A DNA stretch of 64,000 nucleotides from Todiramphus chloris collaris (taxonomy: Eukaryota > Chordata > Aves > Coraciiformes > Alcedinidae), in assembly GCA_025345505.1 (NCBI GenBank), contig JANVCC010000073.1, positions 10,835,108 through 10,899,107 of the forward strand, read 5' to 3'. Under the pieces are notes generated by a model that did no database searches, was not told the origin of the DNA, and saw only the letters and a program-made list of their open reading frames with translations. Shown here piece by piece: positions 11,430-27,001 of this stretch (its first letter is position 1; each line of letters begins with the position of its first letter). Position numbers and translations under genes: made by a program.

Positions 11430-14400
11430 CTGTTATGATTAGTATTGCAGTATTACATAGGACCTAAGAACATGGAGCAAAACTTTAACTGTGTCTGAAA
11501 CACGGGAGCTTCAGTCTTCCATCCTCCCAACCTCTGATATACAATTCTTTCCAAAATCATCAGTGCAAATAGCTATTGAATCAAACATCCATAAACATGT
11601 TGACAAAACATTATTTGGCTAAGAGGCTGGAAGTGGTTGTTGTTGTGCAGGACACATTGTGACATAGAATAGGTATGACTCTATGTTGATAGAAAAGAGG
11701 GTTAACTATGCATTTTGTGCTTCCAGTGAGAACAAGTAGAGGAGATAGACTGTGCATATTAATTGCATTATTACACCCCCTAACATTAATTCAGAATTGC
11801 TTTACATGCTGTATTATCTTTTTGATATTGGTGGATTAGAAGGGGGTCAATACTCAAGTGGAAGTATAGTTTTTTAAAGTAATTCGGGATCTAAAATAAG
11901 AAAAGCAATGTATAAGCCTTAGCTATCTCATTTTGAAAAACAAAAATGTCTTAATGTGAAATTCAATCTTCAGGGTAAAAATAATCAGAATAAAATGTAA
12001 CTGTGTTTAAAATGTGTGAATTACTTTTTATTCACTTTAAACTGGTTTAATTCTGTAATAATGCAGTGATTAATTGTGCCCTGAGTAGGCAGAAGTATGC
12101 CTGACTAAAAAGATTGGAAATGTCAGTTAAATAATTGATGTAAAAATATGTTGATGATCCTAAATAATAAAATGTGAAATACCTGAAATGAAATAGCTGG
12201 TATCAGGTATTCTACTGACTACGTAAGAGGCACTAGAAATATCCATTAACTGCATATGGCATCAATAAACAAACCTATGAAGGAGAGCAATAACATTTTT
12301 CTGCTTCTGCTTAAAAGGAAAATACCACTAAGCTGTTAATTTTTCAACAATGAAATAAAGAACCCCAGGCAGAATTCAAATACATTTTTAAAGTATCCAT
12401 ACAAACCTCACAGTTTGAGAGTGAAATTAATATACAAAGTAGTAAAATATTTTTTTAATATGGATGATAGAAGAACCAGATAATACATGCTTATTTGATA
12501 TTAAAGTAAAATTATATTTGTTATATTAAGTGCATATTGTAAGAAAGCTAAATTAAAAGTTGTACTCAAAGAGAAAGCCAAAATAGGAAAAGTAATTGCA
12601 GCCTGGAGCTGTAAGGTAGCTGTAGCCATCTTTTGAAGGTACTTGAGAGCATGGTAGACAAGCATCTGTCTGATGTAGAGATAAATGACTGCCCTGAAGC
12701 ACATTAAAAAATAAATAGCATTTTGAAGACTTCTTGACTGATCTTTATAGGAGTATGTGGTTGTGGTTCCTTTTTGGCACATAAGTAGCATTACTCAGAA
12801 TAGTAAATGGATCAGAGAGAATGCTGGGGAGAAACATCTGAGTCCAACAACACAATGGGACAACTTTAGCAGAGTCAGAGTCAGCATTAAGACTGTGAAA
12901 TAGTCTACGCAGCTGGGAAAGCCCTGCCTCAGAGAGTTAATGAGGCATTGCAGTAAGTAACAGTTTCAGCAGCCCCAAAAAAAAGAAATCATTCAGCTTC
13001 TTCTGCCTGCATATTCTCTTTCCATTCCCTTCTTGACTAAACAGGGTAGAACTGGGGCTTTTACTGTTGCTTTTGTAGGGTTGTATTATTGATTCCAGAA
13101 ATATATGTGTAATTTGTGATATATTGAAAGCCAGGCTCCTACAACTTAGGCCTGCAGGACTTTTACCCATGTTTTAATACGGACTCTTGGGGCTGAGCTT
13201 ACAGCAGCCTGTCAGAGGAGTGCTGTAAATGACGCTATTTGTCTTTCAGTCTTGTATTTTGCAGATGAAAAGAAGGATAAATGATTTTAGCTTAATCTAG
13301 TACCTTTCTATCTAGGCCGTAATATTACTCGCATCACCATGGTAACCATGAAGGAGAAACACACAACTAATCTTTAAGTGTTAGGAATAAGGAATAAAGG
13401 CTTTAGTATTTTCTTTGGGTTTTGTTTGTTTGGTTTGGTTTCAAAAAAAAAGTAAATAATGCAAAAGACTCAAAACCAAAGACTCTCAATTTACTCCTCA
13501 AACTTTGAAAGGTGAATTTGCTTTTGTAAATTCAGACTGTGCTTCAGGGGAAAAATTCACTTGACAAGACTGCAAATCAGGAATAATTGAAAACACAGAC
13601 TGATGTAAAACTCATGTAAGCATCTGTATAGTCAATTTTCTGTGACCTTGGCATCCTCTTGATGAATAATACACAATTTCTTTACTTCATTCAGTTTAGC
13701 ATTCAGATTAAAAACTATGCTGAGAACCTTCATTAGAAAATTATGTCCATATAACCACATATAAAACAAAAAAGAACACTAGCTGTCATAAAACAAGACC
13801 TATAAGAAGGTATCTGCCTTTAAAAATCAGCCTTCTACCAGCATGCATCAATTTCTTTGCCACAAAGACAGTTTACATGAAAACTCACAGGCATCTCTGG
13901 GAAAGGGTCGTCAGAGAAAGTCTTTCCCCTTACAGGTATCAGCAGTTATGCTGAAGTAGCACTGTTTTCCACAGAACTTGTCAGCATCATGTATTCACTT
14001 TGGAACAACTGCCAATAAATTCCCAGCACAGAGTTCTGCCTGACACACCACAGTGGCAAACAGGCTGTAGAATCATCAATAATGTTAAAGTCCATTTCTG
14101 TATCTGCTGGTGGCATCCCAGGTTTGCAGTGACCCTGTGCAATGCAAATGTGATCATGTGTGTTACTTAGCAAGGGCTAAGGAGTCTCTGTCATGTTTTC
14201 CACACCACTTTGGTCTTGCGGAAGAGTGCCCTGGGCAAAATGCACATCTGGCTGGATGTTTCCAGCCCTTTGACTGGAGCATGTTGTAGAGCAAGTAAGA
14301 CTCCATGGCTCCTCACCACTTGCTCCAGGCAGACATCTGTACCTTCCTGTTAGTCTGTTCCATCATCTGACAAAACCTTAACCCAAGCATAGTCAGCATT

Positions 14401-17400
14401 TGTGAAAAGTGGCTTACAATATTGTTAGAGTCTGTAATCATATTTCTCTTCTCTGTTGCATCTACCTTTTGTAGCAGCAAATCAAACAACAAATGTATAA
14501 CATCTAGAATCAGGCACTGTGTTATTCTCCAAACACGTTTACTCTGCAAATATTGGAATATATTTTCAATAGCTAATATTATAATTTCTCCATTTTTCTT
14601 ATGAAACAAACAGAAGATGATAATAAAAGTGACTATGTACATTAAATAAATAAATAGTTTATCTGTTTAGAAAGAAAGAAATATAACTTGGAGTAAAAAT
14701 GCAATAGATGCCAAAGAATCATGCATCTGTTCTGCTGTGGTTTATATCTGAATAATCAGGATTGTTTTTTCTTCATTTACTCACAAATGCAGGCATTTAT
14801 TCTAATATATATTCATTTAGGAGAAGAGATTTAATAGCATTTTCATATACTTAAGGTGAAGGCAATACATTATGACAATGTCTAAAATTATTATTTCCAA
14901 TTTTCTGGTTTCATGTTTGTCTACTAGTCCTACAGGAATACACATGTAGAATATGCTTAAAAGAAGTGCTGATAAAAACTGCCTGTTAAGCTTAGACTTT
15001 CTTCAGTTTGAAAAGGAAAAATCTTGTTGAAATGATCAACTATAATAATATGTAACACAAAAGAGACAGAAAACTAGAGAAAGTAAGGACCAGAAGTCTG
15101 ATAGTATTAACAGTACTACTCATAAATAATGTTGTTGCCACGCTAGGTCACTCAACTTCACAAAAAAATGAAGAAGATTTAAGCTATGCAAGCATATGTT
15201 GCATATTGAAAATCAGAACAGATACCATTTAAATTTTTGCCTAAACAGTTGTTGCATGGGATCTCACAATGATGCCTGATACTTGACATATGTTTAACTA
15301 ACACTCACTAAAGAGTATAACACACAAGTTTCATATCTATTTAAAATGTTGTACTCTGCTAGGTCAACAGTTTAACAAAACTACAAATTCAACCTCTCTC
15401 CCAGTCTGCTGTTTGGAGGTTGTATTAGGAAATGCAATTTAGCTAATGATTCAGTTAATCTTTCCCTATCTACTCACATGAATCTTGAATAAATCTTATG
15501 GAAGTTCAACATTATTTTAAATTACCCCTATCTATAGTCATGTCCTAGACTACAGGAAGTCACAGTCTAGTAAAGCTATAAATATATGGCACAAGCTTCT
15601 AAAGTAATCTTCACATCCATATCCTTCCTCTCCTGTCATTTTAAATCTGATACCTTTCTTCTTTGTTTCCCTTTTCTTTTCTTTATATCCCCTTTCTTGT
15701 ATGAAACTGATCTCTAGTGGACAAAAATGTACAAGAGACCTTCAGGTGTTTTGCAGTTAAAGCCTATCTATTTGTCTTTTATGGTAAGCAATGCAAATTT
15801 TGGGTTGTAGAAATAACCTAATTAGGTATGCAGGCTTTTCTTTAGAAACATTATCATAAAACCCACAGCTAAGTCATTAATCTTTTCAAAAAGCTTGTTG
15901 AGATCCCCATAGGCATTTGAATGGATCATAACAGCCTCACATATAATATGTAGAGCTGCAGCCAAGAGTCTGACAGAAGTGCAAATTTGGGAATGGACAA
16001 ATAACACCATCAAAGCTTCAGCGGAAGAGATTTCTGTCCTCTCTGCAGGACAGGGGGTTGATAAGAGCCATCATGGAGGATGAAACTATAAGTAAAGTGA
16101 TAAAAATGCTATATTCATGCCAGCAACCCATGGACTGTTAAAAGTCTACCTGCTTGAAGACATCAGCTATTAAATGATTATATCATTTCAGAGAGACTGG
16201 CACCATAGGATAAATAATGGAGTGTTTGCCCAGAGATTAGTATCTCTGTTTGTCTTGGTGGATGATTATATTGCACTTTACAGGAGTGAGCTGAACACTC
16301 AGTGTATTAAGCCAAGTGAATTATGATATGATCTTGAACAAACAGAGAAAGTGTCAAAAAGGAAGAACATGTTGTGGGATAAACCCCACAAATCAGTGGT
16401 TATAATAGTCATGGACAATTAAAATTGGACCAAAAAGCTTATAAATAAACCAGCCCTCAGAAAGAACAGGCCCAGGTTTCACTATTCACCTCTGATTAAC
16501 TTCAGGCTACTTTTCAGGTTGGGTATGTTTGCTCCATGTTACCTTTCAATAACAGGATTAAGTATTTCACCCAGAGATCCAGACCCAAAGCTGTACTATA
16601 AAGGTCAGCGGGTCAGACTCATTTATTAAAACTGTTCAAGCAAGTCTATGAGCTGAATCAGAGTCAAGATGCTGAGAATTTCACAGAACCTGTACAATGA
16701 GACTGAAAAATTTTTACCAAATTTTGTGAAAAACATGGATTTTATTTTTTTGTAATGGGAGGTAAGGAGTAAAATGAATTGATGTTCAGGTGAGGGAGAC
16801 AGGAAGTATTCAAAAAATTAAAAGATGCAAAATAAACCTCACAGCAACAGCAAAAGTAGTAACTGAAATTTAATAATCTCCAGGAAGGACTTTGAGAAGA
16901 CCCACATTATTTGTTTTCATCAACCATACAGTTTGTGTATCAGCCAGGTAAATACAGAGGGCTTCTAAAATTTAATGTTAATTTAATGTACAAACTACCA
17001 CTGGTTTTCCTGTTTGCCCAGCACTAATGGAAATGCTTGATGTTGTGCAGGAAAATAAGCAGCATATTATATGGCATTTTAAGTCATACAGCAATGAGTC
17101 ACAGAAGTATGTGAATGTGTGCTTGCATTCAGGGAGGAGAAATATGCAGCCTTTGTGATAAGTTACACTTTCTTACACAGTCATCTTTTCTGAGTTTTCT
17201 GTGACATCAGTAGTCAATAATCTCCTTTTTCTTTTTGAACAGGGCGTAAAACAACTTGGAATTGTTGAGCCAACCACACAGAGAATCATTTCTAGTTACC
17301 ATTAGCTTAACATGCAAATGAAACTTTGCTCTAGCATCTAATTGTGCTTCATCTTGTTATAAAAGCTCTGAGGAACTCATCTGCTTTAAGCACATGCAGT

Positions 17401-20400
17401 TCTTTGGATAAACACTTCATGATATGCATAAAAGTATAAGTAAGCTTATAAGTACACAGGATTAATAAGCAGAAAAACAGCTGTAGTCTTTAAGTTTTGC
17501 TGCAGATCAGCTAAGAAATCTAGTGACAGTTAAGTCAGTTAAGCCCAGGCTCTTCATTCCCAAAGCATGTTCAGCTCTTGCCTTGCTGAATCATTTTTGA
17601 CATGTCCTTTGTACCACACAGGCTTGATTTCTCTACCTGAAGGTGCTGCCTTATCCCCATTACTGTGTCTGGGCAGGGAAGAGGATGCATAGGGTCTAGA
17701 CTGGCTCCATCTAACCTCAAACACTTTAGCAAGGTAGCATATCGGAGCTTAGTATCCCCAAACACTCTCTGTTCAAAGTGACAGGAGATGAACCCTGGGC
17801 TCTTCCCAAAGTGAATAAATCAACATACGAGGAGATTTTACTCTTCTGAAATAGGCTGAAAAGCTCTTTGACTTAGGAGACTTTTTAAGTTTCTCAATTT
17901 TTTCCTATCTCAGAGTGGAAAGAATAAGTAAGATGTTAAAAATATTTATAGGCTGAAAGTAGAAAAAAGGAAATCTATGCTGGCTCATCTGGATTGTTTG
18001 GTTTCAATATTTTGTGTTTGATTTAATGTTATTCCTTCATATTTTCCAACTAGGAATTAGCTTTCTAAAAGAAAACCTATTTCAAAAAAAACTTCTAGAA
18101 CTTTTCAATTTTGAAAATGACAAAACAGAAAAGAGTGACAACTCTAAAGCTGTTTGAAAAGTGGAAAATTAATCAGAATTACTTTTTCCCCATGAAAATG
18201 ATGTATTAGTGTTTTACCATAAGAAGACAGCAGAATGTCACCAATGATACCTCTATTACTCCTCAGTCATGATGCTCTGTGAGCTGCAAGCACTCACCCA
18301 CCCTTCTGCTGTCCAGAGAGGTCAGCTGTCAGAAACAGAGCCTGGACTGACATGCTCTCTGGACTTCACTCCTAAGAAAAATTGAAGTGAGTCTTCCTAC
18401 TGCTTGCAACATCTAACGCTATATAATAGCTCATATTCTTCTGTGATACAGCAAGAAAGTAATAAAACAAAAATCCAAGCAAAATACATCAAAAAAGTTT
18501 AGTCTTTTCAAAGAAATGACCGTTTCTATTAAAGAAATGCTTTCTACTGTCTTTTTTTTCTAAAAGGCTGTTTTCTCATTGACTCTTTCTCCAAGCTGTT
18601 CACTACCAAAATTCAATCATATTTGCTTAAAGAACATTCTAGGGCTACAGAAAAATCACAGATAATTCCCACAAAGTCCACTTTGGGATATTGCACCTCA
18701 GCTGTTTCAATCTTTAACAGATGATATGTATTCAGTTGTTCCTCAAACTGTCTTGTCTTTAATTTTGTAAATTTACATCAGGAATGCAGAATCATGGAAC
18801 CAAAGCTATAGATGCTTTACAGATGATCAAAAATGAACAGCATATCCTATTTTCCCCTGTTTGTCTGAGATCTTTCTTGGAGATTTCATATAGTTTTTCG
18901 CTTACATTTAGGTAATCAGACTGCTTTTTAGTGCAACAGAAAGCTTCCTACTTGGAATACTTTCATTTTATATGAAAATGTTGATTTATTCAAACCAAAC
19001 TGTTTGTCTGTGACTCCCTGCTTCTGCTCTAATTAATAATTAATTATTTATTCAAATTAGTGCTGCTTTTATGGAATCATGACAGTCCATAATAGCCAAG
19101 AAGCTGGGTAACAGAATCATCATTTTCAAGAGCCCAACGTTCAAATCCCTGCCCTAAATTCACTTTTGGCTTTGGGAGGCAGGACAATGACTGTCTCTCC
19201 AGTGATGAGAAGAATCACATACGATCGGATCTGAATTGCTGCTGAACATTTCAGTGTCGAGACCTGAGTAGGATCTGTTGCTTTACATGTAAAGTAAGGC
19301 AAATAATAAAATACTTCACAGAGATGTGCTGAATAATCATCAGTTACAGAGTGTTTTGAGATTGAATCTTTCTTAGTTATATGAAGTAATGAAAGGATGC
19401 TTTTGTGAACAGAACTTCATAACAACTATACATGTGACCACTGATGTCAAATATTAAATCAGAATTCGGACCATGAAGAAACAAAAAAATCTTCCTGGTC
19501 TATAAAGATACAATTAATGACAAAGAACCATCACACTTTCACTTTATTGATCAATGTGATAGGCAATTACCAAGTCTGATTATAACAAATGGACACAAAG
19601 CTACAGAGAAATAATCCATTTGTACTTGTATGGACTTTTTTAGGTTTGTATTGGTTTCATATTCAAGATTTGCTATAATTCATATGCAATTAAATTATAA
19701 AGTTCAGTGAAGATGTCATTTAATCACAGGCAAGAATTATAAATAAAAAATTTTAGTTGTACTTTTTTCCTATAAGCACTTCATATAAAGTCCATTATTA
19801 TATACTTTATATAATGTCCATAAAAGTCCATTTTCATGGACTTCTAGTCTACAGATAGCCCCATAATAAAATCTTCCATGTATACTAGAAGAAGCATCTA
19901 ACCACTTAACTGAAATATTGTCCTATATTTTAAAATTTCTTGATCAGCTGCCATATAAGCACTGAGGCGGCTGAAAAAAACATAGCAAAAAGATCCACAT
20001 CTGTAACAACTATGAGATTGCATGACCTTTTTTTTTTTTTTTTTTTCCCTAGGAGTCCTTTCTTAATTAAAGCCCAAAATTTGTTGAGCTAATGAAAATG
20101 TCACAGGCAGTTTGACGAAGATAGTTTTGAATGCCTAGGTGTCATCATGCATACTGCAGTGTTTTCTCAATTACTGCAGAATATCTCATTTTCCTTTAGT
20201 ATAGGGTCATTGATGCAGAGGCACATGAGCTGTGTGGCTGGTGGGCAACAGTCCCTTCCAAGCACACATTGCACCAGTCCCTGAACACATCAGCACACCT
20301 ATCAGAAGACATAAATGAAGGTTAATGGCTATTCAGTGCTATATGAGTTAATTGCTAATCATACACCTATAGGTATAAAACCAGAAAGCCAGAAAGAGGC

Positions 20401-23400
20401 TTGATATACACAGTGAATTTGTGAAGGACTGATCCAAAATCTGATGCATTGCAGTCAGTACCATTAGCACAGGAGGGCTGAACAGTGGTTTGCTTAGTTT
20501 TTGACTAAGGGAAATGCAATATTTAGCAACACTAACATCTTTCACATATTCTAGTCAAATTTACCAAGCTCTGAGTTTAGAAGCAAAAGGAGCCAGAAGA
20601 ACATTTTTCATTATTTGAAAAATATTTGTTATATGAAATACAGGATCATCTTCTCTCTGAATTTTCTTTCAGTGTCCTTGAACAAGAAATAAGCTTTCAA
20701 ATATTCAAAATAGAAAGGAATTATTTTTATTGTGCTTCAAATTTCAAATCCGTTTTTTCACTTTATTTTAAATACTCAGAATATTATAACTACCTGTTAA
20801 GAATATCAATTAGCAACAACACAAAACCTCATCTATTGTTTGATTAGTGCTATATGTTATATGAACATGCTTTTCAGCATTTGAAAGTACCACTTGCAGT
20901 TTGATGAGTACTCTCAAGTACACACCCTCATGCTTCAATTTATTCAAGCATCCAGTTCTTTAGGAGATGAGCATCTAAGTCTCTTGTATGGGTTTTTGGT
21001 GATTTTTTTTTACAAAACCACCATTATAAATCATACATGCAGAGATGGTCAGGGTAGTTTGGTAATTTTTATTAATTTGAAAAATATTTAATGAAAAAGA
21101 TGTGTCAACATTGAAGGTGTTTTTTTCAGCATTTTAAGTCTCTGACTCACAGTGAGACTAAGACTTGAACCTCCAGTTTATAAATCTTATGCTGCTGAAC
21201 TAGCAATGTAAGTAAAATTTCGAACTACAACATGATTCAAAAAATTACTATCAAAGATTTACTCTAAACAGAGGAGTTTGCAAATAAATACATGACATTT
21301 ATCCATACAAGTTGTTCACAAGATGTTCATATGACTGATTCCTTTCTGTTTTGTCAATGATAAATGAAATAAAACAGGTAAATTTGGCCTTTGTGCAGGA
21401 AAAACAAAATAAAAGGAAATCACCTAGGTGAATTACAATTCTGTTGAAGATTACAAAAGGTTTACCTCAACATTAGCACTGATGAATCAGCAAGTAAACT
21501 CACAAGCCCTTAAGAAAGACTGGATGCAGAAATAATTATTTATTAGGATACCACCCAACAAGATTGCTGTTTTGATGACTTGGCAGACATGGAACTTGGA
21601 AATGATGAATTGCACTGACGCTAATTTTATTAAAAGTTGCCTAATATGAACATCATTTGATTTATGAATTTTTCAACATAGAAGAGCACCCTCATCTCAT
21701 ATAAAGCAAAACACTCACATTACTAAAACATAGTGATAGTACAGGCATTAGATACTGTATAAAATCTATAGCTCCATAAATATATTGAATTAACTCTATA
21801 GCTCTTTAAGTTCTCAGCAAGTTTAATTATGCTCAGCAAGTTTAATATGGCAATCAATACATATATCTGCATACTTGGGAAGTCAGAACTGACTTCTCTA
21901 GCGTCACAGAGAGAATGGTGCATACACCTAATACTTCTACATAATCAGCAGTATCTGGCTTGTTACAAAGTAGACAAATAAATGCCTGTGGGCTCTTTCT
22001 CAAAATACAGGGATACATAATTATTTTTTGGTTATTCTAGTCATACAGTTCTATGATTCTCTGATCCATAATAGTCCTAGCAAAGCTAAACACAATGGAA
22101 TAGAATAATTCCTAAAAAATAAAATTACACAGGTTTATACATATTTGATTGATAATCCCTCTCCGGAATCTTGTACTAGTACTACAGACAGGCTTACATA
22201 AATGTCTCTTCCTATGAATCTAACGCTAAAACCTTATATGATGCCATTTTTACTAATGCAAAAATTAAAAGTGGGGGAAAAAAAGACGCTTTATTTTATA
22301 AAGAGAAAAAAATGGTTTTTCCCCTTCTTCAGGGGTAACTGTGGCCATGAATATTTGCACGTAACACAAATTACCTCAGAACAAGTTGAAAATCACCCAG
22401 GGAAATTAAGAACTTCCAAGATGAGCCAAGTATCACAGATGTCATTATATTTGCTCTTGAGGACTCATCACAAACTAGAGCAAAAAGCTTTAAAATTACA
22501 CAGCTAAAATACACAAGCAGAAGTAGTTTTATTCCAGACAAATACAAAATCAAAACTAAAGCAAACTAAATCTCATGCAAAGAACGTGCGTATGTATGTA
22601 CATAAGCATGTATGCAACCTTTTTCCTGCCTTATGCATGTTGTCTTTATTCAGAAGACCAAATACATATTTTCTGAGATTATTTGAGAGTTTTGTGGAAT
22701 GGACCTAGATCCATAGGCTTTGAGTAAATTTGGAGCACCTCTAAAAATTGTCCTTTATATTTAGGCAACTTTTTGAAACGTATCCTTTTGACTCCTTTCA
22801 TTTCCTTTATAACTGTGAGACAATAGGGGAGGGACTGTACTTGGACTTTCCACCTGACTAGGGGAATTTACAGTAGTGAGCACTGATGAAGTTACATTGC
22901 CAGTTCTGCAAAGCTACATTCCTCTAGCACTTCTGTGATAACAGCTCATTAGGGTTCACTTGCCAGCTACAAGGAGTCCTGTGATGATAGAGGCAAAATT
23001 TCAAACATAGCCAAACCAAGCATGTGAGAACACCAGAGACGTCACAGGCATGCTCAAGCAAATGAATGGCTCATTGAAGCCTCATGCCTGAGTGACATGA
23101 AAATTCTTAGTGGATTAGTTATATTTTTTTCTGAAGGTCAAGAAGGATTTGATGTAGTGGAAAATGTTAGAGTTGTTTCTATGCTGTCTGGCCTGCTTTG
23201 TCCATCTGTAGGTGTTAACAGTTCTTCCAAATGGGTAGTTTAGTGGTTTCCAGTTTCTATCCAAATTCTAAAAATTATGCAGAAAATTCACTATTCTTTG
23301 CCTCCCCAGCAATCCATCAACATAATGATAATTGTGTTAGAAAAACATAGCACTCTTTATAGAACTTTTTAAAGCCTGACTTGTTCTGCTGCCATTATAA

Positions 23401-24093
23401 GAAAACTAAATAGCTGAGTGATTTAATTTAATTTCTCTGTTACTGCCTCATGTTTTCTAAACAAGAACCATAGCTCTTCTAAGTTTGAAACATCTGAAAT
23501 ATTGATTACAGTACACTTTCCTTTGAGTGTAAAATGCATTAAATGGGCTATCTTTTTTTATTCAACAGAAGCCATAATGAAGCATCAATGACTAGAGTTT
23601 GTTGTCTATACATTATGTCTGTCCTATTACAACTGAAGTAAAATAGAATATTTTGGGATGAGTAAGCATGGAGTTATATACTTGCACTGGCAAAAGAAAG
23701 CTTATTTACTCACAGAGAATCTGTGCTCATAGCTGTGAACTCCCCTAACATTTTGATTGCTAGGAAGGATTTGATGAAGAGAAGGAAATTCTGAGTCATG
23801 CTGTTCTGTAGAGTTTTCTGTTTAAAGGTGGGTTTATTAGATGCCTGAGGAGTTGTGGTTTTTTTTCTTTTTATCTGATCAAAGCCTTTTTTTGCATATA
23901 GTAAACTTTTTTTTTTTTTTTCTTTCCTGTAGATTAAAGGGGAGTTTTCAGCCCTTTCCACACTGGAATCTTTAATAATCTCCTTTTTCTTGGCATGAGG
24001 AATGGGGAGAAAAAAAAAGAGAGAGGTAGCCAAAGACGGTTAGTGTGAGCAGAAGTTACTGTGTCGGATTCTATTAGAGCACTACACTAAAAT
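11430..24093. other. Long AT-rich stretch without recognised genes
   Basis: No coding, RNA or interspersed-repeat signature is recognisable in these 12.7 kb. Open frames are short and scattered (the longest is 109 codons, 14313-14642 minus) and carry no family features. Poly-T runs occur at 20028-20046 and about 23907-23921. A palindrome resembling an RFX X-box is noted at 13333-13350. Some of this may be conserved non-coding DNA, but that cannot be judged from one sequence. Confidence 0.5.
13333..13350. promoter_or_regulatory. X-box-like palindrome (possible RFX site)
   Basis: ATCACCATGGTAAC at 13333-13346 matches the RFX X-box pattern (GTNRCC, spacer, RGYAAC) at 11 of 12 constrained half-site positions, with the first G replaced by A. 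It overlaps a 6+1+6 palindrome, CATGGTAACCATG (13338-13350). RFX factors bind such sites in vertebrate enhancers and promoters. With no gene nearby, its use here is inference only. Confidence 0.25.
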
Positions 24094-24208
<115 letters not shown>

Positions 24209-26978
24209 TTACATAATACTCCTATTTATTGGCAATCTCTAGCTCTAGTGCCCCTTTTGGGACCTGAGGAGGGTCTATATTTCACACAGTGTCAGAGGGA
24301 TTGATCTAAAACAGATATGGTAAGAATGAGACATCTTTAAGACATCGCACCTTCAGCTCTCAGGGCTATCACCTATGCCCAGGTCAGGTCCTATCTGGTT
24401 TTACTGATATGCCATCACATATATTAGCCAGATAAGAAAAAAATATTGAGCATGAAAGAACAGTAAATTATAGCAAACTTGTTCAGAAGGCTGCATTCCC
24501 AGAGAATAAAAGCCAGGCAACCATGAGAGTCAAGGCATCTCAAACTAGCTGAACGAAAAACAGAAAAAGGGGAGATACTGGATTGAAAAGCTTCAGACAA
24601 AGGATGAGTACAGAACCAAAGAATGAAGGAGACAGCCCCACATAGTCCCAAGGAGACCCTTCATCTTGTATAAATCAGTTAACGGAGGGAATAAGAAATA
24701 ATTACTGCACTAGTTGAGGGTGTTTACCACATTCTTTGTAAGCAGGAAACTTTATCATTTATTAGACCAAGAAGAGAAGATAATGCATCCTTATTCTTCC
24801 CTTATGGCTGCCATGAGTGTCCTAACAAGCCTTAAGAACTACATGAAGTGAAAAAGACATAACTGAGTTTGTTTCACCTGGCCATTCATGCCATCAGTCT
24901 TGCCTGTGACAATATCTTTTCTGGTTTACTTAGATTTATTTGCATTTGCCAACTTGAAAAATGCCTGGTTTTCATGATAAGAACTAGTTTTGCATCTCAA
25001 GAATTCTTACTTCGGCTTTTGTCAGAATGAAGGACTATATTCACATTGAGCACAAAAGCAGCATATTTTTATCCATGCAATGGACTTCACTGCAATGGAC
25101 TTTTCGCTGGTAACAAAATCTTTAGGACTTCATTAAATTTTGAAAGGACAAATACTAACAAACAAACCCTGTGCCCTTTCAGTTAGCATTCTGGACAGCC
25201 TAAATGAGTATACAACAAGATTTTTTTGTCAATACTCAACTTCCCATATTAATTGCATTTCAGAGGAGAAACCTACCTGGAAGTATAGAAATCTATCATA
25301 TTTGCTGCCCAGATGCACAAATAACAACTGGTAAAACTGGCTGCAATGTACCAAAATGCCTAAAGAATTACAGCAACAGTCACAACAAAAGAGAGATCGA
25401 AGTGACAGTTTCTGATATGACTTGAATGCAAAACAAGCAAGCAAATTTGAAACATCAGTGATTATAACCAAACTAAAGCATAATCATAAAGAGCCTATCA
25501 TCTAATTTCTATGCAACATTAATGGCAAAGGATCCTCTAGTTAGTCTGTCTGAAATGGAGCCCAATAAAAAGCTCTAGAGATAAGGAGACCCTTACTAAC
25601 AGTGCCAGTCCTCGTGATGTCGATTTTCTCAAGGCTTCTCCATTTTCAGGTCTAAATTAATTCTGGATGTGTTTGGGAAGTAGATGGGATGTTACCAAAA
25701 TGGTCTAATGTATCCCATAATTAAATGTCCAAATTGCATCTATTTTAGTGTTCTTTGTCATCTTCTCCAGAGATAAATGCCTGTAGAAACTTGCACTGAT
25801 AAAATTTATCCCACCAAATTTTACACACAGGAAAAGACTCACAGCTTAGAGAAGGCTGACAAGGCATATTCTCTTCTTCTTAAAAAGAGAGAGAGATGTT
25901 GTTCTATTTATATATGCACAGAGAGAGAGAGAGGGGAAGAGAGAGACTTCTCATAATCATTGCAGCAAATTATAAATGATGCATGAAATGAAAAATTCCT
26001 GTTGAGTGCACTGAAAAGTGCATAGACAGTGCCACTATGGGACCAACATTTGCTATGTAATTCTCTCACTGAGAGTCACTGACTCAAAAGTCAACAGAAA
26101 AAGCCTCTGTAGTTACACATTTCAGCCTCCACAGTATTTCTGCATTTTCCATTTGTTTTCCAAACCAGTTTAAAATAAGCATATTGCAGACTTTCGGTCA
26201 CATTGAGCACTCCAAACTTCCAATTATTAGAAACTAAGTAGCTTTCGAAATCACATGTAGCAATGTGCAAAAGGAATCTTAAATTCTGAAATAATGAAAT
26301 AATAATTAAAAAGTAGACTGGTAAACTGCAGTTTCATGTTTTTGTGTTAAAAATAAGCAGAAATGGTCAGTGATTCCAGATTATTATAAAGGAACCTCAA
26401 GAACTGGTGAATTGCTAAATCAGGTTTTACCCCTGCAAGTAAAAAAATCAAGATTTAATTTACTCTGAGTTATTATTTGCAATCAACTTACCTATATTTA
26501 TTAGTTTGATTTTTATCATCATAGCTATTCTGAGCAAACCCATAGTGTTAACGAATTTATAATCATATAAGGATTTAACTTTGTGACTATCAAACCTATG
26601 CAGATATTTAGGCATTTTTCATCTACTGTCTATGGAAGAACTGTTTCTAACTTTACTGCTAAGATCATAGCTTGAATATTCTCTGTGTAAGAAACTTTGA
26701 GATGACTGCTTATTATGTAATGTGATAACAATGTCTCAAGATTTGGAAAAAGGTAAAACATTAACAGAATAGCTAAAAGACAAACCCAAGATACTAATGA
26801 AAATGGTATTGAATTGAAAATTCAATTTCATCAATTGAAAATGATGGTCTTGTCTAATCTTCTGTAGATCATCTGTATTTTATGTTTGTGCAAGATGTGT
26901 GAAGGGGTACACACAGCATACCGGTACACCCTGGTACCCCGCCAGCTGGATACAAGGCACTGCTATGTATCCTGCTGT

Positions 26979-27001
26979 ACACACACACACACACACACAC
27001 A
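26979..27001. repeat. (AC)11 microsatellite
   Basis: Uninterrupted AC dinucleotide repeat followed by an A run. Confidence 0.95.

Noticed and set aside
22040..22066. TTCTATGATTCTC resembling a CR1 tail
   Set aside because: Too short, and the preceding sequence has no CR1 3' similarity.
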